DNA from: Treponema sp.
GTDB taxonomy: Bacteria; Spirochaetota; Spirochaetia; Treponematales; Treponemataceae
NCBI GenBank assembly: GCA_022510885.1
Contig: JAFLSP010000007.1
Span: 7,699 to 27,833 of the forward strand
Direction: 5' to 3'
Length of the DNA: 20,135 bases
The notes beneath the pieces were generated by a model. That model was not told the DNA's origin. It did not search any database and saw only the letters and a program-made list of their open reading frames with translations. The stretch's first letter is position 1. Every line of letters starts with the position of its first letter. Positions 15,001 to 20,135 of the stretch are shown in pieces. The position numbers and the translations under genes were made by a program.

Positions 15001-15303
15001 GTGGAGAACGTGGTGGAGTACGTCAAGCGGTACGGCGAGCCGGAATACATCGACGATGAGATATTCGTGGACGACGATGACGACGGCTCAAATCCCGGGC
15101 TGTTTAGCGATGGCGACGACCCGCTCTATGACGAAGCCTTGCAGATTGTGATGCAGGCGGGCAAAGCGAGCGCGAGTTACATTCAGCGCCGGCTGAAAAT
15201 CGGCTACAACCGTGCCGCCCGCTTGGTGGAAGAAATGGAGGAGCGCGGCATCGTCGGGCCTGCGAACGGCTCAAAGCCGCGCGAGGTCATCTGCGTACCG
15301 TAA
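12070..15303 (+). CDS. ftsK: DNA translocase FtsK/SpoIIIE with long acidic linker
   Basis: This 1077-aa protein pumps chromosomal DNA at the division septum and coordinates dimer resolution. Residues 1-148 hold about four transmembrane helices. Residues 150-605 form a linker dominated by Asp and Glu, with few basic residues and predicted disorder. The motor begins near RGPYRVP (608-614), with Walker A GSTGAGKS at 763-770, Walker B IVVIIDE at 867-873, and the LATQRPSIDVITG segment. A second acidic patch (IFVDDDDDG) precedes the C-terminal winged-helix gamma domain (about 1018-1077, 'SYIQRRLKIGYNRAARLVEEME') that reads polarity sequences in DNA. The ATG has AAGG and GGGAG just upstream. It is transcribed divergently from the FMN dehydrogenase and ends at a strong bidirectional terminator. 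Confidence 0.95.
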   Translation: MKKSDILSTVAGIGLFVLAAVFSISLLLVLPGVMPADTGGLYRMGTVFASVYGWCSVLIPAFLIAAGVQCFNPQWDIKRGVILLGSVVPFFTADALEHVCRIIVAGNVGAELGIKLTTALLIGAVVFAVEYFLLAMLGDTLQHILMAQIDERGGKDADNMPGDSEEIEDNAEDENHEIIVEDDDFENDEDTDASENEIIRAPTTLANGEDNPFNHVFDIVENKENDAAAEPEVTASETSDVDEAHGDTTFTNDAGQEMPLDEPFTEDASDAQEAPEEDVRHFVLSSEETEALLKDLTAEEKEESDETDSESEAAIKNEDDELYLEEAESSPSEADIENAKNDEASEEPVMEDVPPLNEASFPPPVPHYNENAPQFVSDEEEPEELVELDEAFNPAEDSFAPAEPHAAEELDTPAWLAESISVVTDEELGYELTDDDMISEEEAAILERADQEDGVDEHFDDVADYEPVMDTDDDVADSEPSNLNEASLDEAELVEVAVPQKSGLEAIFAEMDDDAAHEPVFADEDEVVVPVVVPAETVDPLAPPVVDAHGQPFAQPAPAAVAVAEHDDEPVLPQPDADDFPADDERVVRLEKPAPLVEEPKIERQRIRGPYRVPSDLLDTYANGEYWVIDEETQQAASDLKDTLSEFKIEAEVTGIRKGPVVTMFEILPAPGVKLSKIVTLQDNIALRLAASSVRIVAPIPGKHAVGIEVPNKERAVVSFKEIVDLDLPQFSKMAIPVILGKDISGEPRVLDLAKTPHLLIAGSTGAGKSVCVNSMILSILYKRSPQDVKLIMIDPKVVELKLYNDIPHLLTPVITESKRAFQSLQYCLCEMERRYACLDGMGVRDIASYNKRIVERNIAAEKLPYIVVIIDEFADLMATTGKELESTIARLAAMSRAVGIHLVLATQRPSIDVITGLIKANIPSRIAFMVASKMDSRIIIDQVGAEKLLGKGDMLFASATDPFPVRIQGTLVNDNEVENVVEYVKRYGEPEYIDDEIFVDDDDDGSNPGLFSDGDDPLYDEALQIVMQAGKASASYIQRRLKIGYNRAARLVEEMEERGIVGPANGSKPREVICVP

Positions 15304-15319
15304 GATACCGTGTGGACAT

Positions 15320-15352
15320 AAAAAATCCCTGCGCAACTGGCAGGGATTTTTT
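15320..15352. terminator. Bidirectional terminator between ftsK and the CBM48 gene
   Basis: AAAAAATCCCTGC (15320-15332) and GCAGGGATTTTTT (15340-15352) are exact inverted copies around a seven-base loop. A T-run follows the stem on either strand, so it can stop both convergent transcripts. Confidence 0.9.
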
Positions 15353-15366
15353 ATGGGAAACAAGCG

Positions 15367-15753
15367 TTATTTCGCTTTTTTTGTCGTTGTTTTCTTCGGC
15401 TTGTCAGCGGCGGCTTTCTTTGCGGGCGCGCCCTTTTTCGGCGCGATGCACACCACCACGCTGTTGTCCGTGCTGCTGAACGGCGCGGGAATGTATTTGT
15501 CCGCTTCCCAGTCGTTGTCCCAGCGGCTGCCGTCAAGCAGGTAGCGGAACTGATATTCCTTGCCAGTTGCCAACTCAAGCTCCACGGAGAACGAACCGTC
15601 CTTTGCTTTTTTCAGCGGCGTTTCGGTGCTGCTCCAGCTATTGAAGTCCCCAGCAATTGAAATTGATTTTGCACCTTGAGCAGCTTCTTTCTTTACCGTA
15701 AAAACAACAGTGCATTTCTTTCCGTCGGCAGAAAAAGTCTTTTTTAATGCCAT
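15367..15753 (-). CDS. Small CBM48/isoamylase-N-type domain protein with lysine-rich tail
   Basis: This 128-aa protein is a single E-set (CBM48-like) domain over residues 1-105. Typical glycogen-binding fold motifs are visible: SISIAGDFNSWSS, a KDGSFSVELELATGKEYQFRY-type strand pair, and LLDGSRWDNDWEADKYIPA. The last 20 or so residues are almost all Lys, Ala and Thr (GAPAKKAAADKPKKTTTKKAK), a basic tail like those on some bacterial nucleic-acid-binding proteins. There is no catalytic domain, so the protein may bind glycogen or another alpha-glucan, or serve as a regulatory beta-type subunit; both are inference. GAGGT eight bases upstream sets the start, and a perfect 12-bp palindrome, CTTTAATTAAAG (15766-15777), overlaps that site. 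Confidence 0.83.
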   Translation of the reverse strand: MALKKTFSADGKKCTVVFTVKKEAAQGAKSISIAGDFNSWSSTETPLKKAKDGSFSVELELATGKEYQFRYLLDGSRWDNDWEADKYIPAPFSSTDNSVVVCIAPKKGAPAKKAAADKPKKTTTKKAK

Positions 15754-15811
15754 ACAGTCGTACCTCTTTAATTAAAGACAATAATCAGGGATTACATCTC
15801 TGTATGGTGTC

Positions 15812-15840
15812 AGTATAATGAAAACGCGATGTTTGGTACA
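15812..15840 (-). promoter_or_regulatory. Possible promoter of the CBM48 gene
   Basis: On the minus strand TATACT (15812-15817) has a weak TGTACC 17 bases upstream (15835-15840). The predicted leader is about 50 bases. The same position reads TATAAT on the plus strand (15814-15819), so the direction is not certain. Confidence 0.35.
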
Positions 15841-15902
15841 GTAGGTATCGGAATTTTATGCGGAAAAATATATAATTTTTTCGTTTTTTGCTCCGACGTT
15901 CA

Positions 15903-15931
15903 TTGAGATTTTTTGCAGGATGCAGTATAAT
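15903..15931 (+). promoter_or_regulatory. metK promoter
   Basis: TTGAGA (15903-15908), a 17-base spacer and a perfect TATAAT (15926-15931) predict a start near 15938. AT-rich DNA with T-runs at 15865-15890 lies directly upstream and could act as an UP element. A TTCAATTGAA palindrome (15935-15944) covers the start. Confidence 0.75.
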
Positions 15932-15937
15932 GTCTTC

Positions 15938-16021
15938 AATTGAAACCCGTTGATTTATCCAAATTGCAGACGGGGACCGTTCCGTAGGGGCGGCGAATCT
16001 TGCTAAACAGGAGGCTCTATC
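15938..16021 (+). promoter_or_regulatory. Structured 84-nt metK leader
   Basis: The predicted leader contains a hairpin of ACGGGG (15970-15975) and TTCCGT (15980-15985) around an ACCG loop, with two G-U pairs. Around it, GCAGA and TCTTGC (about 15966-16002) could close a larger stem. GCTC/GAGC (16014-16017, 16024-16027) could fold over the start codon. I do not recognise a known SAM riboswitch consensus here. Confidence 0.4.
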
Positions 16022-17203
<1,182 letters not shown>

Positions 17204-17217
17204 GCTGAACAGAATGC

Positions 17218-17247
17218 AAAATCCCGTGCGGTCGCGCGGGATTTTTT
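17218..17247 (+). terminator. Rho-independent terminator after metK
   Basis: AAAATCCCGTGC (17218-17229) pairs with GCGCGGGATTTT (17234-17245), with one T-G pair and a GGTC loop, and is followed by a run of T. It lies 14 bases after metK and 14 bases before the nth start, so nth must be read by readthrough or by a promoter that I cannot see. Confidence 0.85.
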
Positions 17248-17261
17248 ATGGAGAACGCACG

Positions 17262-17894
17262 GTGCAGTTGTTGTCAGAAGAGCAAATCGTTGAGGTGATG
17301 GAGCGTTTTAAGGCGCGCAATCCCGACCCGAAGTCCGAGCTTTCGTGGAAAGACCCGTACACGCTGTTGGTGAGCGTGGTTTTGAGCGCGCAGGCGACCG
17401 ACAAGAGCGTCAACCTTGCCACGGAAAAACTGTATGCCGTTGCCGACACGCCGCAGAAAATGCTCGCGCTGGGCGTTGACGGGCTGATTCCCTACATCAA
17501 GTCAATCGGGCTGTACCGCACGAAGGCGGAGCACGTCATCGCGCTGAGCCAGCGGCTGTTGGACGAATTCAACGGTGAAGTGCCGCACGACCGCGACGCG
17601 CTCATGACGCTGCCCGGCGTGGGGCGCAAGACGGCGAACGTGGTGCTGAACGTCGTGTGGAATGAGCCGACCATGCCCGTGGACACGCACTTGCTGCGCA
17701 TCTGCCCCAAAATCGGCTTGGCGGAGGGAGCGACTCCCGCGCAGGTGGAGCAGAGCCTGCTCGCGCGCATTCCGCCGCAGTACCTGAATCACGCGCATCA
17801 CTGGCTCATTCTGCACGGTCGCTACGTCTGCACGGCGCGCAATCCCCGCTGCGACGGCTGCTTTTTGGGCGACCTGTGCCGACACAACGCATAG
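17262..17894 (+). CDS. nth: Endonuclease III (DNA glycosylase/AP lyase)
   Basis: This 210-aa base-excision repair enzyme removes oxidised pyrimidines and cleaves the abasic site. The helix-hairpin-helix reads LPGVGRKTA with catalytic Lys123, and catalytic Asp141 lies in PVDTH. The C-terminal [4Fe-4S] ligands are C190, C197, C200 and C206 (spacing 6-2-5). The open frame begins at 17214, but those codons form the metK terminator. The GTG at 17262, eight bases after GGAG, gives the length typical of Nth (about 210 aa) and is preferred. The small membrane-protein gene follows after 42 bases. Confidence 0.93.
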   Translation: MQLLSEEQIVEVMERFKARNPDPKSELSWKDPYTLLVSVVLSAQATDKSVNLATEKLYAVADTPQKMLALGVDGLIPYIKSIGLYRTKAEHVIALSQRLLDEFNGEVPHDRDALMTLPGVGRKTANVVLNVVWNEPTMPVDTHLLRICPKIGLAEGATPAQVEQSLLARIPPQYLNHAHHWLILHGRYVCTARNPRCDGCFLGDLCRHNA

Positions 17895-17936
17895 CATTTT
17901 TTCGCGCCATCGGATACAATACAGGCGGAGGTGCGT

Positions 17937-18080
17937 ATGTCTGTGTTCGGTATCGTTATGACGGTCGTCATGGCCGCGCTTGGCGTGGCGGCAGTTGCCT
18001 ATCTGGTCGTCATTTTCCTGCGGCGCGACCACAAGTCCATTGCCGAAGTTATCCGCGGTAATGACGAAAAGTACGAATAA
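17937..18080 (+). CDS. 47-aa single-pass membrane protein
   Basis: This short open frame encodes MSVFGIVMTVVMAALGVAA followed by more hydrophobic residues to about position 28, then a charged cytoplasmic-type tail (RRDHKSIAEV...DEKYE). The translation start is well supported by a perfect GGAGG (17927-17931) five bases before the ATG. It forms one transmembrane helix with the basic residues after it, so the C-terminus is probably cytoplasmic. I recognise no family. It lies between nth and mscS, ending 42 bases before mscS, and may be co-transcribed with either. A TACAAT at 17915-17920 could be its -10 box, but no good -35 box accompanies it. Confidence 0.7.
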   Translation: MSVFGIVMTVVMAALGVAAVAYLVVIFLRRDHKSIAEVIRGNDEKYE

Positions 18081-18122
18081 TGCTATAATGGCGGAAATTC
18101 TTTCATGTAAGGCGGGTTCTTT

Positions 18123-19040
18123 ATGCCAGTAGAAGAGACACAAAAGGCGACTGCGGTGGTCGCGGACACGGCAAAATCCGTGGCGGTCAGTACGGGGCAG
18201 GAGATAAAAAACCTGCTGCATCTTGATGACCTGCGGAAATTCATCACATGGGAAAACCTGATGCACGTGGTCGTCAGCATCATCACGATTCTGATTTTCT
18301 ACATCGTCTACCGCGTTATCAAGGGCATCATCAGGAAAAAACTTTCCGTGACCATGAAGCCCGCCACCGTGCAGGTCTTCTCCAAAATCATCAGCTACGT
18401 TTTTTACGTGCTGATGGTGATGTACGTGCTCGGCCTGTTCGGCATCAATCTGAGCGCGATTTGGGGCGCGGCGGGCATTGCGGGCGTGGCGATTGGCTTT
18501 GCGGCGCAGACTTCCGTGAGCAACTTGATTAGCGGCCTGTTCGTGGTGACCGACAAGGCGATGAAAATCGGCGACTTTATCGAAGTCGGCGACATCAGCG
18601 GCACGGTCGATTCAATCAGTTTCCTTTCGGTGCGCGTGCACACGGCGGACAACCAGCTGGTGCGCATTCCCAACTCGACGATTATCGACAACAAGCTCAA
18701 GAATTACTCCACCTACGACTACCGCCGCTACGTGTTCGAGTTTTCCGTTGATTACGCGAGCGACTTGGACAAAACGCTAGAGGCCATCAAGCAGGTACCC
18801 GCGCGCTGCCCCACCGTGGTGACCGACGAGGGGCATGAGCCAGCGGTGTGGTACGTCGCGCTCGGCGAAAGCGGCATTTTGATGAACCTGATTGTGTGGT
18901 GCAAGCGCACCGACTTTTTCCAGACCAAGAGCGACGTGTGCGCGAATGTCGCCAAAGTGTGCCGCGAGAACGGCGTGAACATTCCGTTCAACCGCATGGA
19001 CGTAACGATTCTGAACGATAAGACGATGCCCAAGGCATAA
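18123..19040 (+). CDS. MscS-family mechanosensitive ion channel
   Basis: This 305-aa inner-membrane channel opens when membrane tension rises during osmotic downshock. It has a polar N-terminus (1-45), TM1 (about 46-66) and TM2 (about 85-106). The Gly/Ala-rich pore helix TM3 reads IWGAAGIAGVAIGFAAQ (113-129) and continues into SVSNLISGLFV. The beta domain starts at IGDFIEVGDISGTVDSI (149 on) and is followed by the RIPNSTI segment and an alpha/beta C-terminal domain. Its length is close to that of E. coli MscS. A TATAAT at 18084-18089 is a possible -10 box but has no clear -35 box. The ribosome-binding site is weak (AAGG ten bases upstream). It ends at a strong terminator shared with the convergent TctC gene. 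Confidence 0.93.
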   Translation: MPVEETQKATAVVADTAKSVAVSTGQEIKNLLHLDDLRKFITWENLMHVVVSIITILIFYIVYRVIKGIIRKKLSVTMKPATVQVFSKIISYVFYVLMVMYVLGLFGINLSAIWGAAGIAGVAIGFAAQTSVSNLISGLFVVTDKAMKIGDFIEVGDISGTVDSISFLSVRVHTADNQLVRIPNSTIIDNKLKNYSTYDYRRYVFEFSVDYASDLDKTLEAIKQVPARCPTVVTDEGHEPAVWYVALGESGILMNLIVWCKRTDFFQTKSDVCANVAKVCRENGVNIPFNRMDVTILNDKTMPKA

Positions 19041-19090
19041 CAGGAAGTACGCCCCGGCGGATGCCGAGATATTGGACGGAAAGAGATAAA

Positions 19091-19127
19091 ACAAAACGCG
19101 CGCCATCTAGGCGCGCGTTTTGTTTTT
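19091..19127. terminator. Bidirectional terminator between mscS and the TctC gene
   Basis: ACAAAACGCGCGCC (19091-19104) and GGCGCGCGTTTTGT (19110-19123) form a perfect 14-bp stem around ATCTA. A T-rich tract follows on the plus strand, and an A-rich flank provides the equivalent on the minus strand. Confidence 0.88.
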
Positions 19128-19143
19128 GTCCGCAGGTCAGTTG

Positions 19144-20118
19144 TCAGTTGGCCAAGCCGATTGACTTCATCGTCCGCTCCACGTTGTCGTAGTTCTGCTT
19201 GAGGAACACGGCAAAGTCCACGGAATTCTGATAGGCGGGCTGCAAGTTCAGGCGGGCGGCCTCGTTTAAGAATTCGGGGTCGTTTTCCGCCTTGGTGAAG
19301 GCATTGAACAGAATCGACTTGATTGCGGGGTCAACGCCGATGGGCAGCGCAAGCCCGCGCCAGGTTGCGTAGTCAATGCCGAAGCCCTGGTCCTTAAAAG
19401 TCGGGATGTCGGGATAGGAGTCGGAGCGATTGTTCGCCATGATGCCGAGCACTTTCACCTTGCCCTTGTCCAGTTCCGCCTTCACCTCGGGGAGGGAGAC
19501 GGTGACGGCCTCAATCTGCCCGTTCGCCACGGCGGCAACCGCGCCCGCCGCGCCCTCGAACGGCACGTGGTTCACCACAATGCCCGTCAGGTTTGCGAGC
19601 AGTGCCGCGCCGATGTGCCACACCGAACCGGGCGCGCTGTTGCCGATGGAAACCTCGCCGGGATGCTCCTTGCAGTAGTCCACGAATTCCTGCACCGTGT
19701 TGTACGGCGCGTTCGCGCTTACGGTGAGCGTCGCCGCGTCCGCATTCACGCGCATGAGCGGGTCGTAGTCTCTGTAGGTAAAGCCAATGAGTTTTTGGGG
19801 CGGCAGTGAGTTCAGCTCAAAGGTAATCATGCCGAGCGTGTAGCCGTCCGGCCGCGCGTCCTTAATCGCCGCGTGTCCGATTGCGCCTGCGCCGCCAGTT
19901 CTGTTGTCCACCTTAACGGGTACACCGAGGTATTTTTCCGCTGATTTGCAGAGCGCGCGCAGGATGGCGTCCGTGCCGCCGCCTTCTGCCCAGGGGCAAA
20001 TCACGGTAATTTCGTGGTCGGGAAAGTTGGTGTTCTGTTGTGCGGTTCCTTTCTTTTTACATGAGCCGAAAACAAAAACCGCCGCGACGCAAAGCAATAC
20101 GAAAAAAGACTTTTTCAT
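19144..20118 (-). CDS. TctC/Bug-family solute-binding lipoprotein
   Basis: This 324-aa periplasmic receptor belongs to tripartite tricarboxylate transporters, which carry carboxylates with a TctA/TctB membrane pair. The N-terminus is a lipoprotein signal ending in VFGSC with the acylated Cys at 20; this loose lipobox (Phe at -3) fits spirochaetes. Family motifs follow: ITVICPWAEGGGTDAILRAL, DNRTGGAGAIGHAAIKDARPDGYTLG, a mid-domain GNSAPGSVWHIGAALL, and DQGFGIDYATWRGLALP. The ATG is set by AAAGGAG seven bases upstream. No TctA or TctB gene follows, because the terminator comes right after the stop. Partners could lie upstream, outside the window, or elsewhere. The substrate is unknown. Confidence 0.92.
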   Translation of the reverse strand: MKKSFFVLLCVAAVFVFGSCKKKGTAQQNTNFPDHEITVICPWAEGGGTDAILRALCKSAEKYLGVPVKVDNRTGGAGAIGHAAIKDARPDGYTLGMITFELNSLPPQKLIGFTYRDYDPLMRVNADAATLTVSANAPYNTVQEFVDYCKEHPGEVSIGNSAPGSVWHIGAALLANLTGIVVNHVPFEGAAGAVAAVANGQIEAVTVSLPEVKAELDKGKVKVLGIMANNRSDSYPDIPTFKDQGFGIDYATWRGLALPIGVDPAIKSILFNAFTKAENDPEFLNEAARLNLQPAYQNSVDFAVFLKQNYDNVERTMKSIGLAN

Positions 20119-20135
20119 ATACTATCTCCTTTGTT

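Noticed and set aside
15354..15544. Plus-strand 63-codon frame starting ATGGGAAACAAG with a hydrophobic N-terminus
   Set aside because: It looks like a signal peptide only because it is the antisense of the Lys/Ala/Thr-rich tail of the CBM48 protein, and it begins in the terminator.

Overview
The window looks like a core-genome stretch of a spirochaete, most likely a Treponema-group species of medium-high GC. The main evidence is the archaeal/eukaryotic-type phenylalanyl-tRNA synthetase alpha subunit that spirochaetes carry, together with a bactofilin/M23/YaaR/RicT-like cluster, a spirochaete-style lipoprotein signal on a TctC-type receptor, and several conserved proteins I cannot place. The species assignment is inference. 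I see no tRNA, rRNA, CRISPR array, insertion sequence or prophage gene.

Layout. 1-793: a SAM-dependent methyltransferase with a promoter so close to its ATG that the mRNA should be leaderless. 800-3683 (minus strand): a tight four-gene operon reading M23 peptidase, bactofilin, YaaR-like protein, PSP1/RicT-like protein. 3684-3908: a divergent promoter region. 3909-5693 (plus): a TatD-family hydrolase and a tRNA-dihydrouridine synthase. 5723-8681 (plus): a second apparently leaderless unit, with a 529-aa protein of unknown function overlapping a rhomboid protease, which overlaps an exported protein. 8714-9172: a small exported protein and its terminator. 9268-10824: pheS. 10825-11039: a non-coding stretch between convergent genes holding a perfect 13-bp hairpin and an unusual 23-bp-periodic array of palindromes. 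11040-11945 (minus): an FMN-dependent alpha-hydroxy-acid dehydrogenase with an N-terminal cysteine cluster and a third apparently leaderless start. 12070-15303 (plus): FtsK/SpoIIIE with a very long acidic linker. 15367-15753 (minus): a small CBM48-type protein with a basic tail. 16022-17203: metK behind an 84-nt leader. 17262-17894: endonuclease III. 17937-18080: an overlooked 47-codon membrane protein. 18123-19040: an MscS channel. 19144-20118 (minus): a TctC/Bug-family lipoprotein.

How the genes work together. The minus-strand operon pairs a cytoskeletal bactofilin with a membrane-anchored peptidoglycan peptidase, as in other shape-determining loci, and links them to YaaR and a PSP1 protein that keeps all the Fe-S cysteines of RicT. 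The remaining genes are mainly housekeeping: tRNA modification, tRNA charging, SAM synthesis, base-excision repair, chromosome segregation and osmotic protection.

The most unusual signals are non-coding: the four-unit palindrome array at 10952-11035, and three genes whose -10 box ends exactly six bases before the start codon. I did not find an obvious new multi-gene defence or mobile system. The large open frames antisense to real genes are explained by GC-rich codon bias.
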